DNA of 64,000 nt from Streptomyces exfoliatus (GTDB lineage: Bacteria > Actinomycetota > Actinomycetes > Streptomycetales > Streptomycetaceae), in assembly GCF_000725545.1 (NCBI RefSeq), contig NZ_JNZP01000007.1, forward strand, positions 124,001 to 188,000, in the 5' to 3' direction. Shown piece by piece: positions 43,672 to 51,308 of this stretch (positions are counted from its first letter, which is position 1; each line of letters starts with the position of its first letter). The translations under genes and the position numbers were made by a program. The notes beneath the pieces were generated by a model, which worked only from the letters and a program-made list of their open reading frames with translations, ran no database searches and was not told the origin of the DNA.

Positions 43672-45813
43672 TCATACGGCCCCCGCCACCGGCTCCGCGT
43701 ACAGCCCCGCGTACACCCCGCCCAGGGCCAGCAACTCCTCGTGCGTCCCCCGCTCCACGATCCGGCCGCGGTCCAGGACGTGGATCAGGTCCGCGTCCTG
43801 GATCGTCGCCAGCCGGTGCGCGATGACGATCTGCGTGGCGCCGGTCTCCGCGATGATCCGGGAGACCCGCCGCTCGTTGGCCGTGTCCAGCGAGGCGGTC
43901 GCCTCGTCCAGGACGATGACCCGCGGCCGTTGCAGCAGCGTCCGCACGATGGCCAGCCGCTGCCGCTGCCCGCCGGAGAAGTTGGAGCCCATCTCGGACA
44001 CCAGGGTCCGCAGCCCCATCGGCAGTTCCTCGACGAAGTCGAGGATCCCCACGGCCGCGCAGTACTCCCGGACCGTGGCCTCGTCGATGTCCTGACCCAG
44101 GGTCAGGTTCTCCAGGACGGTCCGGTTGTGGAGGTGCACCTCCTGCGGGACGTACCCGATCTGCCCGCGCAGGAAGTCGGTCCGGTAGGCGCTCATGGGG
44201 CGGCCGCAGAACTCCACCGCCCCTCCGGTCGGCTGGTGCAGCCCGCAGACGACGCGCCCGACGGTGGACTTGCCCGAACCCGACGCGCCGACGAACGCCA
44301 CCTTCGCGCCGGCCGGGATCTCCAGCGACAGGTTTTCCAGCACGGGCCTGCTGTGCCGGGTGTAGCGGAACGACACCTCCCTCAGGCGTATCGAGGTGTC
44401 GGGGAGTTCCGTGAGGGGACCGCCCTCCGGCTCGCTCTCGTGCGCCGTGATGTCGCTCAGCCGGCTCACGTAGCGGGAGGTCTCGGTGATCTCCGTCAGC
44501 ATCTGGAAGACGGAAGTGCTCAGGGCGAAGAAGGTGCCCGCCACGGCCTGCACGGCGATGGCCGAGCCGATGGTCACCGTCCCCCGCGACACGAAGTGCA
44601 GGCCGGCGAGGAGCAGCGCCAGCGGACCGAACATCTGCGTGGTGGCGGCCATTCCGGAGATCCAGCCCTGCTGGATCCGCATCCGGGTGCGCATCGCGTC
44701 CAGCGAGGCGCGGTAGGTCGTCTCCCATTCGTCCGCGAACCGGCCTGCGTAGCCGCCCATCTTGATGGTGGGGACGGACACGATGGCGTCGAGCTGCGTG
44801 GACTGGGACCGGGAGAGCAGCGCGAGCTCGGTGTCCGTCACCTCTTTCACCCGGTGCCGGCTCAGCCACAGGAAGCCGCCGTTCAGCAGGAACAGCGCGA
44901 GCGCCAGCAAGCCGATGCGCCACTCGGTGACGAACAGGTAGACGCCGATGCAGGCCAGGGTCCCCACGTCCAGGACACCCTGGGCGATCCGCGAGGAGAG
45001 CAGGTCCCGGACGCTGTTGACGGTGTTCAGACGGAACAGCAGCTCGCCGGGCTGCCGGGTGGCGAAGAACTTGAAGGGCAGGGAGAGCAGTCTCCTGAAG
45101 ACATGGCTCATCAGGTGATGGCCCGTCACGGCGATCAGCCCAGCGAGGGCGGCGGTGCGCAGCATCCACAGCAGCAGGTAGCCGATCGCGGCCCCCGCCA
45201 CCGCCCCCGCGATCAGCCCCGTCTGGGACAGGTCGCTCCAGGCGTCGTCCCGGTCGACGGCCCATTTCGTCAGCGCCGGTATGCCCAGCACCGCCGCGTA
45301 GGAGCCCAGCGACAGCAGGGCGACCAGGGCGATCCGGCGGCCCGCCCGGGCAGGGACCAGCGGCAGCGACCGCCAGTGCCGGAAGGCGGGGAGGGACTGC
45401 CGGACGAAGTCCTGGCCGGGGGAGGCCGCGATCACCACCTGGGAGAAGCCGGCCTCCAGCTCGTCGCGGGTGAGGCGCTTGCGGCCCACGGCCGGGTCCA
45501 TCACCCAGGCCGTCGTACCGTCGAAGCGCTCCAGGACCAGGAAGTGGTAGTCCTCCCAGAAGAGGATCACCGGCTCGGTGAAGCCCCGCAGGGCCTCCAC
45601 GCTCCGGGCCCGGAACGCCTTGACCTGCATGCCGCGCGAGCGCAGGAAGTCCGCGAGCTGCTTGGTGCCGAGACCGTCCCGGCCGGCCTCCAGGTCCTCC
45701 CGTACGGTCCGGAAGTCCTCGGTGCGCCCGTGGTACGCCATCACCGCGACGCAGCAGCACAGCCCGCACTCCGTCTGGGTGACCTGGGTGACGGAGGGAA
45801 CCCGGAGGCTCAT
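43672..45813 (-). CDS. lanT1: LanT1: C39 peptidase-ABC exporter (alpha peptide)
   Basis: 713 residues from ATG 45813, overlapping the LanM1 stop (ATGA). The C39 catalytic residues are Cys16 (QTECGLCC), His (EDYHFLVLE) and Asp (VMDPAVG). The transmembrane core and ATPase (GASGSGKST, FSGGQRQRLA, VIVLDEATASLD, VIAHRLAT) are complete. It is closely related to LanT2, so the two probably arose by duplication. Two C39 exporters in one lantibiotic cluster is unusual: haloduracin-type systems have one. The alpha leader ends in Gly-Ala, the beta leader in Gly-Gly, which could explain two proteases. Confidence 0.92.
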   Translation of the reverse strand: MSLRVPSVTQVTQTECGLCCCVAVMAYHGRTEDFRTVREDLEAGRDGLGTKQLADFLRSRGMQVKAFRARSVEALRGFTEPVILFWEDYHFLVLERFDGTTAWVMDPAVGRKRLTRDELEAGFSQVVIAASPGQDFVRQSLPAFRHWRSLPLVPARAGRRIALVALLSLGSYAAVLGIPALTKWAVDRDDAWSDLSQTGLIAGAVAGAAIGYLLLWMLRTAALAGLIAVTGHHLMSHVFRRLLSLPFKFFATRQPGELLFRLNTVNSVRDLLSSRIAQGVLDVGTLACIGVYLFVTEWRIGLLALALFLLNGGFLWLSRHRVKEVTDTELALLSRSQSTQLDAIVSVPTIKMGGYAGRFADEWETTYRASLDAMRTRMRIQQGWISGMAATTQMFGPLALLLAGLHFVSRGTVTIGSAIAVQAVAGTFFALSTSVFQMLTEITETSRYVSRLSDITAHESEPEGGPLTELPDTSIRLREVSFRYTRHSRPVLENLSLEIPAGAKVAFVGASGSGKSTVGRVVCGLHQPTGGAVEFCGRPMSAYRTDFLRGQIGYVPQEVHLHNRTVLENLTLGQDIDEATVREYCAAVGILDFVEELPMGLRTLVSEMGSNFSGGQRQRLAIVRTLLQRPRVIVLDEATASLDTANERRVSRIIAETGATQIVIAHRLATIQDADLIHVLDRGRIVERGTHEELLALGGVYAGLYAEPVAGAV

Positions 45814-48812
45814 CGGAGGGCCCCGTGCCAGATCGGCGACACCCGGGGCCGCGCGTCGTCGAGGCGGCCGAGCAGGTGCAGCAGCACCCCCGAGGAGCCC
45901 ACCATGGCGCTGTCGGTGTGCGCGTAGCGGGAGCCGGTGTCGGCGAGCTTCTCCGCGACCACGTCAGGACCCAGCCGGCGCGCCTCGACGGCGGCGGCCC
46001 GCTCCAGCAGCTTCCGGTCGTCGCCGGCGATCCGGCGGACCACGTCGATGTTGCCGAGGTCGCCGTGGCACCAGGTGAGGTTGCGTCCGAAGCCCTGCCG
46101 GAAGGTGTTGTCGAGGGCCGCCTCCAGGCGCTCGGCGGCCCGTTCGTCCGCTGTCCGGGCGGTCACGGCGGAAAGCGCCATGGCGATGCCGGCGGCGCCG
46201 TGGCACCAGCCGGTCGAGAACCGGCCCGGGAAGGCGGAGTTGGTGGACCAGTTCCGCTCCTGCGGCACGTAGAAGGACTCCAGACGTTCCGTCAGGACGC
46301 CGATGGCGGCGTCGACGCGGTGTCCGGTGGGGTGAGCGGTGTCGTGAGCGGTGTCGTGACCGGTGGGGTGAACGGCGCGGTACCCGGTGCGGTCGGGCAG
46401 GGTGGCGAGGGCGTGCAGGACTCCCGCGACGCCGTGCGCGAAGCCCGACTGCTCCCACCAGGAGCCCGACGGCTCCTCCACGTGGCGCAGCAGCCGGCCG
46501 GTGAGCCCGTCCAGCGCCTTGAGGCTGTGGTCGCCGCCGATCGAGGCGACCATCGTGGCGATGCCGGAGATCCCGGAGATCACCTCCGGCGTGTTCTCGG
46601 GACCGAGCTGCTCCACGACCAGCGGCACGGCGTCCTGTGCCGCCTCGACCCAGCCCGGCTCCCCCAGGATGCGTCCGGCCTCGCACAGGGCGAACAGCAG
46701 GCCGGTGGTTCCGGTGTAGGCGCCGGCGCCGCTCTGCCGGATGCTGCGGAGCTCGTAGACGCCGTCGGTGAGGATGCCGGCGCTGCGCTCGAAGACCTGG
46801 CGTGCCACCCGCTCGTAGCGTTCGTCGCCGAAGTGGGCCGCGGCCGCGGCCAGGGCCAGGGCGGGGCCGGTGCGTCCGGTGTACAGGTCGTACCCCAGGA
46901 CGCCGGAGGGCCAGGGCCGGGCGGCCTGCGCGGAGGCCAGCGGGCCGATCCAGGTGGCGGGAAGATGACCGTACTGGTCGGGGAGGCTGCCCGCCGTCAG
47001 GCCGTCGGCCAGCGACCGGGCCAGCCGCTCCAGGCCGGTGCGCTCTCCGGTGGAGGTCCGGCCGTTCCAGGCGGTCCCGCCCGAGAGGTGGTTGTCGGGG
47101 AAGCGGGAGCAGAAGGCCGAGTGGAGCAGCCGGAGCTGCCGCCGCACCGCCTGCTCGTCGAGCGCCGCGACCTTGGCAAGGGCCCGGGAGAGCGGGGTGC
47201 GGTCGAGCCGGACGCCGGTGTCCTCGCCGTCGCAGTCGTGGACGGTGGTGCCGGTGGCGGGCACGGTGAAGTAGGGGACGTCGCGTTCTGCCATCTGCCG
47301 CAGCTCCGAGCCGACCAGCCTGCGGTCGGAGAACCGGGAGGGGATGGCGATCCTGTGGAGCAGGGCCTGGGCGAGCGCCGGGTCGGCCATCGCGGCGGCG
47401 GAGGCCGCCATCCGCAGGATCTGCGCGTACTGCGAGGTCGGGTTGTGGATGTAGCGGAGGCGCATGGCCGGAGCGAGCCGTTCAAGGAGGGTGGTCCACC
47501 AGGAGGGCCGGCGCATCACCGCGTCGCACACCTGCCGGAACCCGTCGGCCATCTGTCCGGCGAGCCCGTGGATCTCCTGTTCGGTGCTCTCCCGGACCAC
47601 GGTGGAGCGCTGCTCGGACGGGCGGGCCTGGAGGTGTACCCGGATCCGGTCGGTGAAGGGGTCCTCGAAGACCATGGTCTTGAAGGGGGAGACGCCCTGG
47701 TTGTCGCCGCCGAGGAAGCCGAGGTCGACGTAGCCGGAGTCCTCGTTCTTGCCGGCCAGGACCAGCGGGAGGATCCCGATGCCGTAGACGCTGCGGCCGA
47801 TCTCGTCGTACGCGTTGCCCTCGGCCTCCCGCGTGGGGCCGGCGTGCACCCGGGAGGGGTGCAGCAGCGTCTCGAGATCGATGGCCACCGGGCCCAGGCG
47901 GGTGGGCAGGATGTTCTCGAAGTGCATGTCCCGCGCGTCCAGCAGGTAGAACACGGCCGCCAGTTGGCCGCAGGCCCGCATGAACGGCACGCTGAGGCCG
48001 CCGACGTCCTCCTGCTCGACGTACTCGACGTACCCGTAACCGTCGCGCACCAGGGTGCGGGCGGCGGGCAGTGCGCAGTCGGCCTCCGCGTTGACGCGCT
48101 CGACGACGGTCTCGAAGGCCGCCTCGCACGAGACGTCCCGGGGCTTGTAGACCAGGCGGGCCCCCGAGGCGAACGTCAGGATGCTCACGGCCCTGCCGTG
48201 GGCGTGCGAGTCGCCGTCGGCCCCGCCGATGGACAGCAGCGGGTCGTCGGGGTCGATGCGGGAGAACCGGAAGACCTCGTCCCGGTCGGCGTGGAGGCGC
48301 CGGACCAGTTCGCGCGCGGCCTCGCGGGCGTTGCGCACCACATGGCCGGCCTCGGAGTGGAGCACCGGGAACGGCTCCAGGGCGTCTCTCCACGCCCGGG
48401 TGACGAAGTCCTGGTAGCGCTCGTGCGGGGTCTCCCCCCGCAACAGCCCTTCGGTGGAGGCCTTGTTGACCGCGGCGACCAGGGTACGGGTCGCCACGTC
48501 GCGGAGCCGGGCCTCGGCCCGGCCGAGTACCTGGAGCGTGAAGGCGTCCAGGTCCGCGACGGCCTCCGTGAGCTCCTCGGGGAGGAGCCGGTCGGCCGCC
48601 GGCAGTGCCAGCCGCCGGATCACGCGCTGGAACGGATACGCCTCGGGCTCCAGCGACCAGGCGAGCGCGGCCGGCGAGGGGGCCTCGGGAGCGACGTCGG
48701 ACGGAGCCGAGAGCTTGACGTGGACGGCGGGCGCGAAAACGCCGAGGGGCTCGATGGTTTCGCGGATTTCGACGCTGTCGAGTTCTGGGTAAAGATTCGC
48801 GGGCGAGATCAA
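45810..48812 (-). CDS. lanM1: Class II lanthipeptide synthetase LanM1 (alpha peptide)
   Basis: 1000 residues from TTG 48812 with GGGAG 8 bases upstream. The dehydratase domain has LVYKPRD and, near residue 292, DARDMHFENILP then VAIDLETLLHP. The cyclase has GWCHGAAG near 869 and TWCHGDLGN near 914, giving the zinc Cys and Cys-His. A His/Thr repeat (GHDTAHDTAHPTGH) interrupts a loop of the cyclase near 820. It lies 102 bases after the alpha precursor with a hairpin between, a common LanA-LanM arrangement. It is 61 residues longer than LanM2 and divergent from it. Confidence 0.93.
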   Translation of the reverse strand: MISPANLYPELDSVEIRETIEPLGVFAPAVHVKLSAPSDVAPEAPSPAALAWSLEPEAYPFQRVIRRLALPAADRLLPEELTEAVADLDAFTLQVLGRAEARLRDVATRTLVAAVNKASTEGLLRGETPHERYQDFVTRAWRDALEPFPVLHSEAGHVVRNAREAARELVRRLHADRDEVFRFSRIDPDDPLLSIGGADGDSHAHGRAVSILTFASGARLVYKPRDVSCEAAFETVVERVNAEADCALPAARTLVRDGYGYVEYVEQEDVGGLSVPFMRACGQLAAVFYLLDARDMHFENILPTRLGPVAIDLETLLHPSRVHAGPTREAEGNAYDEIGRSVYGIGILPLVLAGKNEDSGYVDLGFLGGDNQGVSPFKTMVFEDPFTDRIRVHLQARPSEQRSTVVRESTEQEIHGLAGQMADGFRQVCDAVMRRPSWWTTLLERLAPAMRLRYIHNPTSQYAQILRMAASAAAMADPALAQALLHRIAIPSRFSDRRLVGSELRQMAERDVPYFTVPATGTTVHDCDGEDTGVRLDRTPLSRALAKVAALDEQAVRRQLRLLHSAFCSRFPDNHLSGGTAWNGRTSTGERTGLERLARSLADGLTAGSLPDQYGHLPATWIGPLASAQAARPWPSGVLGYDLYTGRTGPALALAAAAAHFGDERYERVARQVFERSAGILTDGVYELRSIRQSGAGAYTGTTGLLFALCEAGRILGEPGWVEAAQDAVPLVVEQLGPENTPEVISGISGIATMVASIGGDHSLKALDGLTGRLLRHVEEPSGSWWEQSGFAHGVAGVLHALATLPDRTGYRAVHPTGHDTAHDTAHPTGHRVDAAIGVLTERLESFYVPQERNWSTNSAFPGRFSTGWCHGAAGIAMALSAVTARTADERAAERLEAALDNTFRQGFGRNLTWCHGDLGNIDVVRRIAGDDRKLLERAAAVEARRLGPDVVAEKLADTGSRYAHTDSAMVGSSGVLLHLLGRLDDARPRVSPIWHGALR

Positions 48813-48856
48813 TGCTCCGGCTCCCTGCGCGGACGATGATAGATTTCCACGTTGCG

Positions 48857-48893
48857 CCGGGGGCGGGGAGCATGAGCCGCTCCCCGCCCCCGG
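48857..48893 (-). terminator. Attenuator hairpin between lanA1 and lanM1
   Basis: A perfect 15-bp GC stem (48857-48871 with 48879-48893) and 7-base loop, 21 bases after the lanA1 stop. Partial termination or a processing barrier here would give excess precursor mRNA over synthetase mRNA. Confidence 0.75.
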
Positions 48894-48914
48894 TCCGTGC
48901 CCGGCCGTTCGGGC

Positions 48915-49085
48915 TCAGCTGCAGTTGGGCTGGCACTCCTTGGTCAGCGTGCACCAGCCGCCCTGGTTGCCGAGGAAGTCGGACAGCGAGAACGTGTTGG
49001 TCGAGCACGCGCCGTAGGCGACGCCGTCGAAGTCCTGCTCCGCGATCTCCTCGATGAGCGAGATGTCACCGTCGAAGTTGTTCAT
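48915..49085 (-). CDS. lanA1: Lanthipeptide precursor, haloduracin-alpha/mersacidin-like (LanA1)
   Basis: 56 residues, read as MNNFDGDISL IEEIAEQDFD GVAYGA, then the core. The leader is acidic and ends in YGA, a Gly-Ala cleavage site for C39 proteases. The 30-residue core starts CSTNTFSLSDFLGNQ and ends GWCTLTKECQPNCS. CTLTKEC is the lipid II-binding ring of mersacidin and of alpha peptides (haloduracin alpha, as recalled: CTLTVECMPSCN). It has 4 Cys and 8 Ser/Thr. The gene heads the operon lanA1-lanM1-lanT1. The Shine-Dalgarno is weak (GGATG), and the start codon lies inside a palindrome. It is short enough to be missed by automatic callers. Confidence 0.93.
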   Translation of the reverse strand: MNNFDGDISLIEEIAEQDFDGVAYGACSTNTFSLSDFLGNQGGWCTLTKECQPNCS

Positions 49086-49097
49086 GTGAATTCACAT
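49084..49097. promoter_or_regulatory. Palindrome spanning the lanA1 start codon
   Basis: ATGTGAATTCACAT is a perfect 14-base palindrome whose edge is the first two bases of the lanA1 start codon. It could be an operator or an RNA hairpin that controls initiation. Confidence 0.4.
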
Positions 49098-49521
49098 CCA
49101 ATCCGACCGCATATATCCGATGGGCCATTCTGCGGAAAAACTCCGGCCCATGGTTCGTCGCCAGGCTGAGCGACGAGGGAAAGCTATGCGCACCATTGGC
49201 CGGTCCACAACCCATCGGTCGCCGGCCGGATCACTGAAATATGTTTCCGCTGATGCTGCGGGAGCCCCCGATGACGCCGCTGAGCTGCGGCTTCGATGTC
49301 ATGTGGCCGAATCCTGCCAGGGTCCTGGCAACTTGGTGCAGCTCATTTCCCGACGGATTCGCGCGCGGTCGTATGCGCGACCGGATGCACTGGATATGCG
49401 CGGCGAATAGGGGGCCGAATGCGATCGGCCAATTTCCGCTCGCGATGCTTTCGTGGACGTAGCGGCGCTCCTCGTGCGGGGGATCGCGGGCAGCCCGCTT
49501 CGCGCCTTCGCCGTCCCGGGG
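49098..49521. other. Intergenic region, probable lanA1 promoter zone
   Basis: About 420 bases between the alpha precursor and the PucR gene. Composition is less GC-rich than the surroundings (for example ATATAT near 49112 and AAATATGTTT near 49237). The short frames on the plus strand have no ribosome sites or family features. TATATG (minus strand, about 49110-49115) could be a -10, but no good -35 was found. I see nothing else. Confidence 0.4.
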
Positions 49522-50736
49522 TCAGTCGGGCGGTGGGGCGAGATCTCCGCGCAGCCGCCGTGTGCGGAGCGCCAGTTCCAGCTCGAAGCGGCGGTCCGGG
49601 TCGTCCAGGTCGTCGCCCCACAGCTCACGGAGCTGCCTCAGGCGGTAGCGCACGGTCTGCGGGTGGACTCCGAGCCGGGCGGCCACCTCGGGAGCGCCCC
49701 CCCTCGTCTCCAGCCAGGCCAGCAGTGTCTCGGCGAGCCGTTGGGCGTGCGCCGGGCCCCCGGCCTCGTCCAGCTGCGCAAGGCGTCGGCGCGCCAGATC
49801 GTCGATCAGTTCACCGGCGGGCAGCAGCACCAGGGCTTCGACGTGCTCGCCGCAGTGCAGGAGCCGCCCTCGGGGCAGCAGACCCTGCTCGATCATTCCG
49901 ACGGCGGCCTCCGCCCAGCGCAGTGACGTGACGGCCTCCGCCAGGGGGACCGACGGGCCGATCGCGCCGGACCAGCCGGTCACCGCCCGGTGCAGCAGCT
50001 CCGCGCGCCCGGGGGCGTCCGGGTCCGGTACGACCAGACGCGGTCGCGTGCCCTCCATGTCGAGCAGCATCTCGTCGCCCACGGCAGGGGCGACGGCCTC
50101 CTGGGCGGGGCGGAGCAGCACCGCCACCGCCACCTTCCCGGGCAGCTGCCAGCCCAGGTCGGCCGCGCGGTCGGCGAGCACGGCGGTCGGATCCGTACGG
50201 TGTTCGGTGAGCAGGAGATCGACGAGCAGCCGTTGCAGGCGCAGCCGCTCCCCGGCCTGGCGGGCGACGGCTTCGGCGTAGCCGCGTACCGACTGGGCCA
50301 CCATGACGTCGAGGTACTCGAACGCCGATTCGGCGAGTTCGTACATGGCCGAAGGCGGGATGTCGACCTGCTGGCCGACCTCCGCCATGCGTCGCCAGGA
50401 CAGGCGGACGCCCAGCCGGTAGATCCCCTGCAGGGAGTCCAGGCTGCGCCCCTGGGAGACCTCGCCGCGCCCGAAGTCCCGGAACAGCTCCGGGAGGGCG
50501 CGCGGACGGTCCGACCCCGTGGTCATCTGTTCCACGAAGAGTTCGAGGGCGTGCCGGATGGCCACCAGGGCCTTCGGCTCTCCGGACTCGTCGGGGAGGA
50601 GCACCAGGCCCGGATACTCCCGCCGGATCTCGGCGAGGATGTCCTGGGCCAGTTCGGGGACCTGCTCCAAGGCGCGGTCGGCGAACTGCTGAATCCGTTC
50701 TCGTGGCACGTCGTGCCACGCTGACGACGTTTCCAC
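49522..50736 (-). CDS. PucR-family transcriptional regulator
   Basis: 404 residues from GTG 50736, chosen because AGGAG lies 7 bases upstream; an ATG at 50787 would add 17 residues but abuts a repeat element and has a poorer site. The N-terminal half is helical (IQQFADRALEQVPELAQDILAEIRREYPG ... RSLDSLQGIYRLGVRLSWRRM). The centre resembles a GGDEF-like CdaR domain (SLRWAEAAVGMIEQG), and a PucR C-terminal HTH follows (LLAWLETRGGAPEVAARLGVHPQTVRYRLRQLRELWGDDLDD). PucR proteins are usually activators of catabolic or developmental genes. No target is evident. Confidence 0.87.
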   Translation of the reverse strand: METSSAWHDVPRERIQQFADRALEQVPELAQDILAEIRREYPGLVLLPDESGEPKALVAIRHALELFVEQMTTGSDRPRALPELFRDFGRGEVSQGRSLDSLQGIYRLGVRLSWRRMAEVGQQVDIPPSAMYELAESAFEYLDVMVAQSVRGYAEAVARQAGERLRLQRLLVDLLLTEHRTDPTAVLADRAADLGWQLPGKVAVAVLLRPAQEAVAPAVGDEMLLDMEGTRPRLVVPDPDAPGRAELLHRAVTGWSGAIGPSVPLAEAVTSLRWAEAAVGMIEQGLLPRGRLLHCGEHVEALVLLPAGELIDDLARRRLAQLDEAGGPAHAQRLAETLLAWLETRGGAPEVAARLGVHPQTVRYRLRQLRELWGDDLDDPDRRFELELALRTRRLRGDLAPPPD

Positions 50737-50796
50737 CACACCGCTCCTGGGCGTCCGGTCCGTACGCGCTCGGTCTGCGGGCCGCATGTTCCCACC

Positions 50797-50892
50797 CTAG
50801 GTCCTGTCGTTCGGATCATGCCGGGCTCGGCTGATCCGAACGGCAGGCTGTCCTGGGGCCTGTCAGGCCCTGATCCGAACGAAAGACCCTAG
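50797..50892. mobile_element. MITE-like inverted-repeat element, copy 2
   Basis: A 96-bp element with CTAG at both ends. The terminal 22 bases form inverted repeats with three mismatches (core TCGTTCGGATCA). The left end (with TGCCGGGCT) and right end (TTTCGTTYGGATCAGG when read inward) each match the same side of copy 1 at 13970-14135, so both belong to one family. Its right CTAG supplies the TAG stop of the small membrane-protein gene. It lies about 60 bases upstream of the PucR start. Confidence 0.7.
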
Positions 50893-51095
50893 CCCTCGTC
50901 GGAGCCGGCCGTGCTGGACGCGTCGGCCGCGGGCGGTTCGGGGAACGTGACGAGCGGCACATTCTGCTGCTCGGGTGTGGCGTCGAGAGCGGTGACGATT
51001 CCGAAGGCGGCGCCCGCGGCCAGGAGGGCGGCGGCGACGCAGGTCAGGAAGGCGGCAAGCAGTCTGGGCATGGGGATGATCGGCCTCTCGGTCAT
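50889..51095 (-). CDS. Small membrane-anchored protein, unknown function
   Basis: 68 residues. One strong hydrophobic segment (LLAAFLTCVAAALLAAGAAFGIVTAL, residues ~12-37) is followed by an exported Pro/Ser/Asp-rich tail. I recognise no family. The ATG at 51095 lacks a good ribosome site; ATG 51068 is an alternative. The stop codon is the TAG within the CTAG end of the repeat element. It is divergent from the DUF3068 gene. Confidence 0.55.
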   Translation of the reverse strand: MTERPIIPMPRLLAAFLTCVAAALLAAGAAFGIVTALDATPEQQNVPLVTFPEPPAADASSTAGSDEG

Positions 51096-51152
51096 CGAGG
51101 TCTGTCACCCAGCGCGCCGGCCCGGTCCGGCGCCGCCAGTATGAGAGGCGCA

Positions 51153-51181
51153 TTGACAGGTGGTCAAGAGCCGCCTAATTT
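51153..51181 (+). promoter_or_regulatory. Housekeeping-type promoter of the DUF3068 gene
   Basis: A perfect TTGACA (51153-51158), a 17-base spacer and TAATTT (51176-51181). The predicted start near 51188 gives a leader of about 120 bases. Confidence 0.75.
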
Positions 51182-51308
51182 CGCCGCCACAGGACTGTTA
51201 CTCCCGGGTACGCACTCTCGCCCCGGTCAGGCTGCACCCCGTGTGTGCGCCTCCTTCCCCACACGGCCCACGAGCCCTCGCGCGTCGCGCCCGTATTGGA
51301 GTACCCGT

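Noticed and set aside
49120..49410. A possible 96-codon gene upstream of lanA1
   Set aside because: No ribosome site, no recognisable features and poor codon bias; treated as intergenic.
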